A stretch of DNA of 64,000 nt. Origin: Paramecium tetraurelia (lineage: Eukaryota > Ciliophora > Oligohymenophorea > Peniculida > Parameciidae). The DNA is taken from positions 124,001 through 188,000 of the forward strand of contig NW_001799022.1 in the NCBI RefSeq assembly GCF_000165425.1, written 5' to 3'. Below, piece after piece: positions 1-11,570 of the stretch. Within the stretch, counting starts at the first letter, position 1. Each line of letters begins with the position of its first letter. A program made the translations under genes and the position numbers. The notes under the pieces were generated by a model, which searched no databases, had not been told where the DNA came from, and saw only the letters and a program-made list of their open reading frames with translations.

Positions 1-1
1 C

Positions 2-1411
2 ATCAATTACTTAAGTAAATTGGCGAAGGTTTAGGGCTCAATAAACATAAATTTATAATAATATGAATAAAACTTATAAAGTAAATAATTCAAATGCCAA
101 TAAATTTAAGAGATAATAAAAGAATTGCAGTTTGAACTGAAAGAAAATGTCAAAACCTATGATTACACATTATTATTCCTAGGTTTGAGTATGATGGTCA
201 TCTTGTTTGCTTTTCATATCTTAAAATAATCTGAATACTTGTTTAATAAACAGTTCTCAAATTAACAACAATATATTTTCTATAGGCTAGAATTTTTCGT
301 TCTGATAATTCCTGCTGCTATATTGATTGATCTCATATTTTCACATTCTAGTTCAATCAAGTTTATTTCATTCTATTTGATATTGGCAATATTAAAATAA
401 ATACTTTAACCATTGACATAGATGTAAAATATAAGAGTTATTTTAACCAAAGTTATAAGCCCATTACCTCATTATAGATAATACTTTATGATATTTGCAA
501 ATATAATAACTCAAATTGGAATACAAGTGTTATCTGTCAATAGATAAATAGTGTCTTCATCTAATATCTTTGGTACTTTATTAAACATTTTTATAATCCT
601 CTTCATCACTCAATTTAAATTGATTAAACAAATTCATTATGTTTTATTAGCTTTAGGATTGCTAATTTTGGCTGAATAGTATAATCTTCCCTAAGAATCA
701 AAAAAACCTTTTTCACCCTTAACAATTGTTTCGATAAATTTCATATTTGAATCATTTTGGATTAAATTTGTTTTGCCTATTATATTCCTCTAAAAAATAC
801 TCTACAAATTAAATTTTAAGTAAGATTATATAAATATTTTAGGATATATTTTTATATTTTCTTGGGTTTGGCTTAGTTCATTCATTTTTATAACAATTGC
901 CCAATATTTAATAACATATTAAACCAAATATTTGAGGGTCACCTAAGAATAATAACTATCTATCTTCCTATGTTATTATACATAAGCTCTTTAGCCATGA
1001 TTTTCATTTTTCGCGATTTTAGTTACTGTAATTATTTAAAATAAAATAGTTTTCTTAATCATATTAACAGTTTCAGGAAAGTAAGGAATGATGATATACT
1101 GCTGTTTATTTTATTCAGTTCATTATTTGACGAAGTTCTACATGTGCATTGATAGAGCCTGGTTGCCTCCAGTAGCTGGAGCAACGATATAATTGATGTT
1201 GAATTATAGTTGGTTTTGTCTGGGACATAGGATGTCATTCAGTAACGTGAAATTTTAAGATGCTCTTATTGGCTCAGAAAGTTTTAACGTAGTATTTAAT
1301 ACCACCTTATTAATAATAAGCATAGTAATTATCAATACAATAATTCTAGTTTGGAGTATTTGCAACAATAAACATAATAAAAAATATTACATTGTAAATT
1401 CTAGTAGATGA
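2..1411 (+). CDS. C-terminal part of a GPI ethanolamine-phosphotransferase-like membrane protein (5' partial)
   Basis: The frame is open from base 2, so the start lies upstream. A glutamine-rich, coiled-coil-like stretch of about 50 residues leads into a long series of hydrophobic helices. Two short introns (972-994, 1028-1049) must be removed to keep the frame. The last 100 residues, with the motif FCLGHRMSFSNVKFQDALIG, resemble the C-terminal membrane domain of the PIG-G/PIG-O enzymes, which add phosphoethanolamine to GPI anchors in the ER. In that family a Gly-His followed by an aromatic Ala-Phe-hydrophobic-Gly block sits in the same place. The catalytic alkaline-phosphatase-like domain would be outside the window, so the family call rests on this tail only. 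Another polytopic membrane protein remains possible. Confidence 0.55.
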
Positions 1412-2089
1412 GTAAAGTCTGCAATAAAAATTTCCAATACAATAATTTAATAATAGAATAATCGATTTTTTGATAATCGTTCAGTTTTCTTAAGTTACTT
1501 TTGCTGCTCTTCATAATATGTTAAATTTATATCATTAAAATATAATTGAATTATTTGCCTAAAGAATTATTTATGAATCCATAATTTTTACTATTGTTAT
1601 TTTAGTTAGATTGTTCAACACAATATTTGAGAAGACCATTTGTTAAAAACAATATGAATTTTATTTTTAACCTTATTAAAAACTATCAAATGAAATCAAA
1701 GATAAAAACAAAGAATGAATCTGATTGAAACTTTTTGTGAATAAACAAATATTTTATTAATATCAATTGATTTCTAAAAATATATTTCTTAAATAATATT
1801 ATGTAATCGGATATCATTCGAATAAGCCTACTTCTATTTTAAATCTTCTATGAAATGGAATGAAAATGTGGATAATAGCAACATCTTCAACATATTGTTT
1901 GATATTTTTCATATATTAAAATTTATTGTAAAGGCCCATTCTCAGCCTATTGAGGCTAACAAGAATAGAAATTATGTTTTTGATCAGCAATTGATATTTT
2001 TAATATATTGAAATGAATGCATATCTTTGTATCAATATTAATAATTTTAATTACATACTCTCCAAAGTTTTATTCAACAATTACTTGTC
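1412..2089. other. AT-rich intergenic stretch with a 98-codon ORF of doubtful status
   Basis: No conserved domain or RNA gene is visible. One plus-strand ORF (1715-2011, 98 codons, ATG to TGA) exists, but with a single stop codon in such AT-rich DNA ORFs of this size arise easily by chance. Its composition is ordinary for noncoding sequence here, so I do not call it a gene. Confidence 0.4.
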
Positions 2090-2383
2090 ATGAGTTCAAA
2101 AGTGCATTCATTAAATTCTTTAATGACTAGATCAATAATTCCGTCTGGATAAGCAAATGAAAGAGTTGATACAAATCAACAAGATGCTAATGTTATTATA
2201 GTGTGTAAACCACTGAATTTAGCTTTGAAAAGTTCTCTTAAAGGAGATAAGAAAGGAAACTAATAAAAATTAAAGGTTCTTCGATTTGCTTAACCTGTAA
2301 AATAAACATATATTGTTGAAAATTGGAAAAAATACAACCATAGTTTTGAGGAGGAAAAAGAAACCTGCTGCAAATTATTTTGA
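2090..2383 (+). CDS. Small basic hypothetical protein (97 aa)
   Basis: Single-exon ORF from ATG to TGA with TAA codons read as Gln. The region is richer in G and C than its flanks, which supports coding. The product is basic and hydrophilic, begins MSSKVHSLNSLMTRS, and ends with paired cysteines in the motif TCCKLF, which could be a lipidation or metal site. There is no signal peptide or membrane segment and I recognise no domain. It lies about 190 bp beyond the stop of the convergent hydrolase gene. Confidence 0.45.
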
Positions 2384-2575
2384 TTGATTAAATATCCTTA
2401 ATCCTTTTTATGGCAATTAATTATACATTAATATTCAATATCCAAATAACCATTCTTTATTACTGATATTTTTTATTCTAAAGTTAGAGTATAGAGTTTT
2501 ATATAAATTTAGTTGGTTTTTCATAAATATTCATTACATACTACTATTTGTGATAATTATAATAAACTAATTTAT

Positions 2576-3827
2576 TCATTTTTTAAATAATAACAATGGT
2601 ATGATTAGTTTCTTGAGTTTTGAACCTTAAGCCAGATTTTTGTATCTAGTAAATCATATACAATATTTACTTTAAGGAAACGATAAAATAGGCGATGATC
2701 AATATTAATAGAATGCATTTCACTTTATTATTTGATTTTCTCTTCAAAGGCTGTACATTGATTACAGTGGGAACATTGCCAAGGATTTTTGCATTATCCA
2801 AACGCCTTTGTAACCAATCTAAGGTAATAGTCATTAATTCATCGCATTCTTCATCGTGCTATAATTCATGATACCCATTTTCAAACAATTTTAAAGCTTT
2901 TTCTTAACTTTTACAATTTTCAAAGAAATGCACAGAATCATGATAATTGGTTACAGCATCTTATTTTCCATGTAGAATCAACAATGGTTTATTAAATAAA
3001 TGAGAATGACCCTTCATCATTTTCACTTAGGACAATATTGAGGCTGCCATATTCAAACCACAAAATGGAATCATCAATCTATCTCCAAATGAATGCTTCA
3101 ATTGACTATTATTTTTTGTTAAAGCAGTAGGATTGACCATACTATTCACAACCATGTCTTCCAACTTTTTACCAGCAGTTGTAACAAAATTGAGTTTCAA
3201 CCAATCCAATTTACGATCAGAAGGAAATCCTAACAATGGACTTGTTGCTATAACACCAGCAATTTAAATTGCAGGGTTCAACAATGTAAAAGCTAAGACC
3301 ACCAATCCTCCCATTGAATGACCATATAAAAACAATGGTAATGAGGGATTTACTTATTGAATTAGAACCTTGACATCTTAAAGCAATTATTATTGTGTTG
3401 CACATCCTCTGGCACCACCAGAATAACCAAATCCTCTTAAATCTATCATATATACTTCAAATCCAGCCTTGGCATAAAAATCAGCTAACTATTTTGCTTA
3501 GGATATAATATACATGCAGAAATCTTCCTGAATGCTCACCAAATCCATGAATGATTGCTAAGGATGCTTTGATTTAAACCTTTTATGGGAGTAATTTTTG
3601 TAAAGTATAATCTTAATTGTGTTCCTATTAAATTGATTCTGATAAGTACCTTCTCCCACTAGATATTATCTTGTAAGCATATGTGAATTAAATTGAAATT
3701 CTCCCAAAAATTTATCAGGATCATGATCAAACCCTTAGATAATTTTTTCATGCTATACAGCCTATATCTACATGTGTGTTTTGGGATGGAGCACTTCAGC
3801 TTAAGATCCTTCAAAATTTTGATTCAT
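2576..3827 (-). CDS. Monoacylglycerol-lipase-like alpha/beta hydrolase (S33 type)
   Basis: About 384 residues after removing four introns (minus-strand introns at 3625-3649, 3558-3579, 3489-3513 and 2646-2670; 1155 coding bases). The spliced protein has the family layout: IIHGFGEHSGRF for the oxyanion-hole loop, DLRGFGYSGG, then the nucleophile elbow GHSMGG, a Asp in HGKQDAVT and a His in NGYHEL, completing a Ser-Asp-His triad. This matches monoglyceride lipases and lysophospholipases, which cleave a fatty acid from monoacylglycerol or lysolipid. A hydrophobic segment near the C-terminus (KCILLILIIAYFIV) could anchor it to a membrane. Its start codon lies only 53 bp from that of the divergent PPIL4-like gene. 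Confidence 0.8.
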
Positions 3828-3880
3828 TATTTATTTAATTAGTCATCTCGATTGATCTGACGCTTAATAATTTTTTATTT
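3828..3880. promoter_or_regulatory. Very short divergent promoter
   Basis: Only 53 bp separate the two opposite start codons (hydrolase on minus, PPIL4-like on plus), so promoters and both 5' leaders must fit here or extend into coding sequence. No motif is claimed. Confidence 0.5.
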
Positions 3881-5993
3881 ATGTCAATTGTATTAGAAAC
3901 CTCATTGGGAGATATAATTATTGATCTGCACACTCAAGTAAGTTTAGCAGCCAAAAACTTCATAAAACTGTGCAAATCCAAATTTTATAATGGGGCGCTT
4001 ATTTACAATGTTTAAAAAGACTACTTAGCATCTATAAAATCTGTAAACCCGGCCACTACAGTTTACAACCAACCCTATTTCGAAGATTAGATCAATCCTT
4101 TGTTAAGAGTATCTCCTAATAAGTATATTTTAGCATAACCAATATGGAGTTGTAGCCACATCTAATTCCAAACCACATGCAAATAATTCAGATTTTTATA
4201 TTTTATTGACACAGAATGCTCCCTAGTTGGATGGCAAACATACGATATTTGGATAAGTTTAGGAAGGCTTTGAAGTCCTCTAACAAATAAATAGAACTCA
4301 CATAGACGATGATGGCAGACCACTTTTAAATATCAGAATTAAGCACACCTATATCCTTGATGATCCTTTTGAAGACATACCCAATATGTTATACCCTTCA
4401 AGATCTCCATCTCCTAATTATAAGGCTGAAGGCAGAATTGAATATGACGAGAAAGTCTTAATTGAAGAGGATGAAGAATAATTACTATAAAAGACTAAAT
4501 AGCATCAAGCTAAGAAAAGAGCTGTTACATTGGAAATGCTAGGAGATCTACCTGATGCAGATATGAAACCTCCAGAAAATGTATTATATGTGTGCAAATT
4601 AAATCCAATAACCGAAGAAAAGGATTTGGAGGTTATTTTTTCAAAGTTTGGACTTATTAAGAACTGTGAGGTCGTTAGGGATTGGAAAACTGGATCATCA
4701 CTTTAATATGCTTTTATAGAATTTGAAACTATTGCAGCTTGCGAAGAGGCATACATGAAAATGGAAAATGTGATTATAGATGAAAGAAGAATTCATGTTG
4801 ATTTCTGTTAAAGTGCTCATTAATAATGGTCATTATTAAAAAAAGCTTAGAGAAAAAAGAAAGAGTTGAATTTATAAAGGGAATTAGCCTAAAGAAGTAA
4901 AAACAAAGATCACAGCTTTATTGAATCACTTGAATTAAAAAAGGATTATTTTCACACTAAAGCTAATAATGATTTTGTTATTGATTAATAAGAATTACAA
5001 AAATTATAAGATTAACAATTACTATAATTGTAGATGTAATTAGATAGTTAATAAAAAATATAATAACAAACGTAATTAAAGTAGGAGAAATAAAAAAAGG
5101 AGAAAAAAAATAAGAAAAAGAGTGCTGAAAAGAAAAATAAAAGACATAGAAGTTCTAGTTAGGGAGAAAGCGATAGTGATAGCTAATCATTAAAAAATAA
5201 AAAATAAAAAGATAAACATAAAAATAAAAATAAACATAAATCATATGATAGAGATGATAAGGATTAGCAAAAGAGAAAAGAAAAAGAAAAACTGAAAGAA
5301 TAAGAAAAGCAATAGGATTTGGAAAAATAAAAAGAAATTTAAAAATAAAAAGAACTTGAAAAATAATAGGAAAAAGAAAGAGAAAAAGAAAAAGAAAGAG
5401 AGAGAGAAAAAGAGAAAGAAAGAGAAAGAGAGAAAGAAAGAGAGAAAGAAAGAGAGAAAGAAAGAGAAAGAGAAAGAGAGAAGGAAAAAGAAAGAGAAAG
5501 AAAAAGAGATAGAGAAAGAGAAAAAGAAAAAGAAAGACTGAGGGAAAAAGAAAAGTAAAGAGAAAAAGATCGAGAAAGAGAAAGAGAGAAAGAAAGAAAA
5601 AGGAAAAGAGAAAAAGAGAAAGAGAAAGAAAAGGAAAAAGAGAAGGAGAAAGAAAAGGAAAAAGGAAAATAAGAAGAATAAAAATTAAAAGAAAGATAAT
5701 AATCAAAGGATGGTGGAAAAAATAAATAATCGGAATCTAATCAGGACAATGAAGGTAATCAAAAAGATAATTCAAAATTAAAATAAGAATAAGAAAAATA
5801 AAATCAAACACAACAAAACAAACCACCTATGAAATCAACTTAAGTAATTATATATTTATATTAAATTTAGAAAAAGAGATAAACCAAGTCAAGTTAATCA
5901 TCGAATGACTCATCATCCTCTTCTTCGTCCTCATCATCATCAGATTCCGATTCTTCATCTGAAAGTAGTTCATCATCATCCTCAGATAAATGA
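3881..5993 (+). CDS. PPIL4: PPIL4-type cyclophilin-RRM protein with charged tail
   Basis: About 686 residues after removing a 25-nt intron (4109-4133) and a likely 27-nt one (5844-5870). Residues 1-160 are a cyclophilin domain in the divergent PPIL4 form (start [19 protein letters not shown]; the block KHTIFGQVQEGFEVL is intact). An RNA-recognition motif follows, with RNP2 LYVCKLNP and RNP1-like LQYAFIEFE. PPIL4 proteins are nuclear peptidyl-prolyl isomerases linked to the spliceosome. The tail is extraordinary: about 300 residues of Lys, Glu, Arg and Gln dominated by Lys/Arg-Glu alternation, ending in a Ser/Asp run. Animal PPIL4 also has a charged basic tail, so the layout agrees. The 27-nt intron lacks TGA and keeps frame, so it may be retained. 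Confidence 0.88.
5355..5675 (+). repeat. Purine-only (GAAA/GAGA) low-complexity tract
   Basis: About 320 bases of the plus strand are almost exclusively G and A, organised as imperfect 6-base units encoding alternating Arg/Lys and Glu inside the PPIL4-like tail. The complementary strand is a pyrimidine run that yields a long spurious Phe/Leu frame. Confidence 0.85.
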
Positions 5994-6054
5994 GACATTA
6001 AGATTTGATTCTAGATATTTAAAGCTAATATTAATTTATTTTTCTTTCCTATTA

Positions 6055-6756
6055 ATGGGGACCTGTGGGGGAAAACATAACAATAATAAACAAATTCAAG
6101 ATAATCTAATCTATGAGCCTTCATTACCTGCTGATAAATAGACTCCAATAGAAAAGCTGAATTACATTCTAAGTAATCCAATTATACAGTATCTTTAAAC
6201 TAAAAGGTATATTAAGATTTTATATAGATAAAACTATGATACTCTTATAAATAAATTAGTTTTACAGATGAATATTTAAAAAAGTGAATATTTATCTTAC
6301 ATTGAACTATTGATTGGTCATTTTAAAAAAATTCAAGCTTAATCAGATCCAGTCAAAGAGCTGATTTAGTCAGCTATAACTTTTATGAATTAAGATTTCG
6401 TATAATTCATTAAATTAGAATCATTATTTTGCGAATCCGATTTGCAACTCCAACTGAAAACTTTTAAATTTTTCATTGACTTATACTTAATTTTAAATAT
6501 AATTAAGCCAGAATAAGAAAATGACTCTTGGTTTGATGATTATATAAAAATTTATGAAGAACAATGTCATCAATTTTCCTCATACAATGATCAAACTAGT
6601 GTTTAAATTAGATTGCTAAAACATATTTAAAAATAATTCATTGAAAATCTTCAAAAAGCAACCATTAAAATAAGTTAGTCGTAAAAATAATAGTATATTA
6701 ATGCGATTATTATTTAAGGCACCTAGTAAAATTAAGTAGTTTAAAAGATGAAGTGA
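6055..6756 (+). CDS. Hypothetical helical protein with N-myristoylation/palmitoylation-type start (233 aa)
   Basis: Single exon, 234 codons including TGA, with many TAA/TAG Gln codons. The N-terminus MGTCGGKH has Gly at position 2 and Cys at position 4, the usual dual N-myristoylation and S-acylation signal, suggesting membrane attachment. The rest is hydrophilic and predicted helical by composition, rich in Gln, Ile, Leu and Lys, with a Trp-Phe-Asp-Asp patch mid-protein. I recognise no domain. It starts 61 bp after the PPIL4-like stop on the same strand. Confidence 0.65.
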
Positions 6757-7434
6757 TATCTAAGAGTACCATATAGAGTGAAATAAATGCTACTCATCAG
6801 GCAAGGCAATAAAATTAGAAATACAAAACTCCAATTTGAAAAATTATTGCATATTAATATCTAGTTCCATATAAATAATTTATCACCAATTTATCTTTAA
6901 CAAATGTTTAATTTTAATCCAAAAATATTAACTTAGTTTAAATATCTACTATTATTTGTAAGAACTCTATTTATTAATTGGTAATCTTATATTATATAAC
7001 TAAAATTATAGTTATATTTTTTTATATTTTCTGATTTCTAATGTCATTGTTACTAATTCAAAAGCTTATTAGATAATAGAGTGAAATTATTGTTAATGTT
7101 AATGTTCAAATATTATATCTAATAATATTTAATATTCATATATAAATTAATTCATTTATTAATAATAGTCATTTTAATTTGTAAAATAATGAAAATTACT
7201 AATATATTATTTTATTTGCATTAGACTTGAGATATCATATAAAAATAAGCATATGATGATTAATAAAAACCTAATTATACATTAAAGAAATTAATAAAAT
7301 TATAGGTTGGCAATCAATATATAGAAGGATGAATGATGTGGTTAGGATGGAAATGCTAAATATGATTGATTAATAGCAAAGGATGTATTAATTAATAAAA
7401 ATGTTTGATTATTTGATTGAAAATATTTATAATA
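6757..7434. other. AT-rich intergenic stretch
   Basis: No gene is supported. The last 175 bases carry an alternative plus-strand frame from about 7262 with an internal ATG near 7332; its predicted peptide looks reasonably protein-like but it overlaps the IF1-like start in another frame and cannot be joined to that gene by a normal-sized intron. Confidence 0.4.
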
Positions 7435-7787
7435 ATGAAGAATTTTTCGATTTCTATGATAACAATTGTAAAATATTAACCTAGATTTAATTTTGCTGGT
7501 TTACTTAAGCAAAAGGATTTAGGGGATGAGAAGCTGTATTTCACAAAGGAAGATGGTAACTTTTTTGATTTCAAGTGATCTAGAAAAAATAATGTCGAAA
7601 TTGATGAAAAAAATATAGGAAAGCAATGAGAATTAAATAGATGGAGATGAAAATGAATAAAAAATACCAAAAGAAGAACTTTAAGTAAAAATAAGTGTAA
7701 TTATATAAGAAAATTTTCAGCAAATATAGAGTTACCTATAATGAAGCATTATTGAAGGAAATATTAATGTGGAGAAAAAATAATTGA
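7435..7787 (+). CDS. Probable mitochondrial ATPase inhibitor (IF1-like), 99 aa
   Basis: Three exons; removing introns 7556-7583 (28 nt) and 7685-7709 (25 nt) gives exactly 100 codons. The first 26 residues (MKNFSISMITIVKYQPRFNF and a little beyond) have no acidic residue and contain Lys and Arg, as a mitochondrial presequence would. The next block, with GDEKLYFTKEDEKI followed by SKLMKKI, resembles the inhibitory helix of IF1, the small protein that blocks F1Fo-ATP synthase from hydrolysing ATP. Size and location signal fit. The match is short, so an unrelated mitochondrial protein is possible. The ATG chosen follows an in-frame TGA directly upstream. Confidence 0.45.
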
Positions 7788-7820
7788 ATAATCAATATAA
7801 TTATAAAATTAATAAATATT

Positions 7821-9338
7821 ATGAACCAACCACCTATTTCTGTAGATTCAAGTTAAATAAACCTATTAAAAAATTTGGATGACATTGATGATATCTTCAA
7901 TGGATTGGCATAGGATGATGGAGCTTAATTAGATTAAGATTTTGAAGATTTTTTAGAATGTTTTAGTGATGATGAAGATTCAGAAGAGGAATCGAATTTC
8001 AGACCATTTCCAAGTTTCAGAAATGTAACTCCATCAGTTTAATTCTCAACTTTTGCTGAATCGGATTAAGTTATCAAAAAATAAACAGAGGAAAGACTGT
8101 TATTAGCCCCTCCTGGAGATCATCAATTTCCAGTTTATGATGATTAATAATAGGAGGACTCAGTTGATGAAGACGATGATCTATCTGATTTTTTTGATAG
8201 CTTTGGTAATATGAGATGCTAAATATAGATATAAATAACACTCATTAAAATAAGGAAGATGAGGTCAATTATATTGAAATAAAATATTTTGATGAGACTT
8301 ACAAAATTCCAATCTTTACAGCTAAACTATTTGAACCAGAATAGCCTCTTGAGGATAGATTGCTATTTGAGAATACTGAATTAGTTTTATCTAAAACAGA
8401 AATGCATGATTTTCATAAACACTTAGAAAACATTCTGACAAAAGTATTAAAAATAATATAATGAAAGGATCAGAAAAACTTCAATGATTTCACATTCTCG
8501 GTCATGATTTTAAAAATTTAATCTGCCCTACTGGCTGATCTTCTAAAATCTTTTTTAAAAGTAAGGATAGATTATAATAAATAGATGAAAGATTTTTAAT
8601 AAGTATGGTTGGATATCTCTCCATCATTTATCTGTTAAGAGAAAGTAACATAATTTGGAAGACAATTAAAACAGTTTCAAGAATCAGTCAATTATGTCAT
8701 TGACAGCAATTCCAACAAGATTACCAGTAGAAGATTTTTTGATAAATAAAAGCCAGCTTACTTTCAAGATAAAAAAAAAGATAACAAAAAGAAAGAATTG
8801 ACAGAAGAAGAAAAGTATTCATCTTATTTATCAATAGAATATTGGAACTACAATAAATACCTTATAATTAGAACTTTAATCCACAGTCTAGTTTAGTTTG
8901 CATTCTATTCTTTAAAGCTCAAGCTTTATTTGAGTCATGGTAACAATTCTTGCATTACAAAAAGAATTCTGAAAAATATAAAGAAGTATCAACATTACAT
9001 AATGCTTATAGATTTCTAATAGATTTGCTAGACTCTATGGACACTGGAAAACAGTAAAACTATTAAAAAAATTTGCTAAATTTACTCCAAGAACAAAATA
9101 AATATATATTAAACCATTAAAGGGAGATGAAGCATAAGATTTGAAAGAAGAAATAAAATTTTACCAAAATTTTTTATAAATGAAGACTTTAGGGATAATT
9201 AATAATTTGGCTAACTCACCAACCTTGAATATAAATGGTGGTTAATTGAAAATAAAATAATTAAATCAGATAAGAGTACCTTAAAAATAGAAATATATTT
9301 CTTAATAATATCTCAAATATACTTAGGAACTATTTTGA
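7821..9338 (+). CDS. Hypothetical protein with acidic N-terminus (473 aa)
   Basis: Five exons separated by introns at 8206-8228, 8444-8467, 8815-8837 and 8986-9011; the sum is 1422 coding bases. The first 120 residues are strongly acidic (runs such as DDEDSEEE and DSVDEDDDL), then comes a mixed middle with a Lys-rich block (DKKKDNKKKELTEEEK) and a helical C-terminal half containing FARLYGHWKTVKLLKKFAKF. No signal peptide or membrane span. I do not recognise a family; an acidic activation-domain-like head on a basic body would suit a nuclear protein, but that is only an inference. It begins 33 bp after the IF1-like stop, on the same strand. Confidence 0.7.
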
Positions 9339-9373
9339 GTTGCTTAATATATTAATTATTTACAATTATTTAT

Positions 9374-11570
9374 ATGATTAAGCATCATTTAAAATTCAAA
9401 ATTCCAAAATAAGAAGTGATTTAAGTTAAAAATCAAACAAAATCCTCTTTCTACATAACTAGGAGGATAATTTAAACGAATAGTGATAATGCAATTCATG
9501 TTATGAATAATAAAGTAGTAGATTAAGTAATTAATCATAAAAAAAAAAATCCTGTTTCTTCAAGAGCCTATACTATATCTCATTATAGATCTTATTCAAC
9601 AACTCCCACCAATATAAAAGGATAGTAACAGTCATAAAATTTGGATGAACAAGTGCAATTCTTTAATTCAGAAAGATAATAATCGATTAGCGTATTATCG
9701 TCTTAATTTAAAATCGCTACTTCACCTAAGCCTATTCGAGTTGTGTCACTCTATTAAATATCCCCTTTATAAGAACCTAAAAGTAATCCACTTGTTTATT
9801 AGGATAAACAGTATTTTTATTCTCAATTTCATTCGGCCAAGATAGTTAATTTTAATCAACAAGATTAAAAGTTTAATTAAAATGATGATGATTTTATATG
9901 TCAGAATTCCTTTATTATGAATAAAAGAGCTAAAAATAAATCATAAATATTCGTCAATGTAACTTATAAGGATTTTGAAAAGAAATCAAAATATGTATAT
10001 CAGCAAAATCAATAAGGGACATAAAAACAATAAATTTTTTTGTAAAAGGTTTTGAAGATTATAAAAGATTCATAAAATGATAAATCAGATCCTAAATTAT
10101 TAGTTAGTAAATTTTCAAAAATTTGGAAAGAGAATTTTTCACCTAAATAGTTTTAGGAGTAATAAAAGTATTCATAATCTACAATGCAATTTAAATGGTA
10201 TTTTAATTAGTTCATCGAAAAAATTCTCAATCAGTATCGATTATATTAATATATAAATAAAAATTTAGAATTTATTGAAACAAAAAAAAATAATTAATTA
10301 CAAGTATCTGTTCATGAATTAAGAAGATTTTATATTAAAAATCACAATAATAAAATTACTCACACATAAATAGAAGACCAATAATTTAGATACAAAAAAG
10401 AAATTATTTCATTTGGAATGTATAAAATAATAAGTAATATAGGTTAGGATAGATATTTTGATTGAAATAAAAGATGAGGAGTTTTAATCAGAATATTTTT
10501 AGTAAAATTCATAGAGAGAAATTGCTGGAAAAAAATTAGAATATTTTTACTGTGAAAAAATATAAGACACTTAATAATATTAGATATCTCCAATAATTAG
10601 CAAATTGGATAATTAATCAAAAAATGAATTATTGTCTGTGGATTATACTGAGATGGATAAAATAATGAATTAAAGTAAAAAAGATTAATTTGTTCCAAAA
10701 ATTTAATTAGATAATGTTGAAATAAGGAGGTTTAATTCTAAAATTACATATATAAAATATTCTGATATTATAATGGGAAATTATAAAAATAATAATGAGA
10801 TTGTTGACCTTGAACACGATAATTATCAAGAATACTAACAATAATAAGCCACCCTGAATATGGATAAAAAAGCTATGATGATGAATCTTAGAAAATAAAC
10901 CCGAAGAACAAAAGTATCTGTATCAAGTTTACAAAAAGAGAATGAAATAATTCAAAAATAATTTATGGCGCCTGGTTATCGTAATAATTTACTTGCTTCT
11001 GAATAATAACCTAAAATGAACATGAAACGAAGTCAAACCAAGTCTATCCACAGTATTGCAGAAAGAGAAATAGATCAAAGTAATGAAATTATTTATACAA
11101 ATGAGACTAACAAAGGAAATGCAATATTTAAATGCTATAGAGAAAATGTATTATGTGTAATTTAAGTTTTAGCCAGTGAAATATTAATAATAATTAAAAT
11201 TGTAAAATCTATAGATGTTTGAGAATACGATGAGGCATGAAAGTTCAAGTATCGCCTTAGTGTAAATGATGATAGAGCACAATTTTATTGAAGAATTGAT
11301 AGATTATAACAAGAAAAATCCAAATTTTTCTCTTAATTCTAGGAATGCTTATGGAACACCATTGATTATGGTTGCTGCTCAATCAGGAAATAAAGAATTA
11401 GTTTAGTATATGATCAATTAAAATGTTTTATTAAATGTCAAAGATGTAATTTTTTGGTTTAAATATAGTTAGAGGGGAACACAGCACTTCATTATGCAAT
11501 TAGGTGTGGATATTATGAAATTGCTGATCTCTTACTATTAAATGGAGCAAATTAAGAGCTAAACATTTGA
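9374..11570 (+). CDS. Ankyrin-repeat protein with long unknown N-terminal region (709 aa)
   Basis: Four exons; introns at 10434-10452 (19 nt, unusually short), 11148-11172 and 11446-11468 give 710 codons. The first 560 residues are Gln/Asn/Ser-rich and unrecognised. The last 90 contain two ankyrin repeats: NAYGTPLIMVAAQSGNKELV and then EGNTALHYAIRCGYYEIADL ending LLLNGAN. Ankyrin repeats bind partner proteins. The frame stops at TGA in the middle of what looks like repeat material, and the downstream kilobase carries decayed repeats, so the present protein is probably shorter than its ancestor. The first intron could instead end 21 bases further on without changing frame. Confidence 0.75.

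Noticed and set aside
2-66. End of a separate gene in frame 1 followed by a new gene starting at 63
   Set aside because: Frame 2 is open from base 2 without a break and continues smoothly into the membrane protein, so no second gene is needed.
1715-2011. 98-codon plus-strand ORF
   Set aside because: With one stop codon in about 75-80% AT sequence such lengths are expected by chance; no domain or conservation signal.
5155-5706. Minus-strand Phe/Leu-rich 'membrane protein'
   Set aside because: Complement of the purine tract encoding the PPIL4-like tail; no independent signal.
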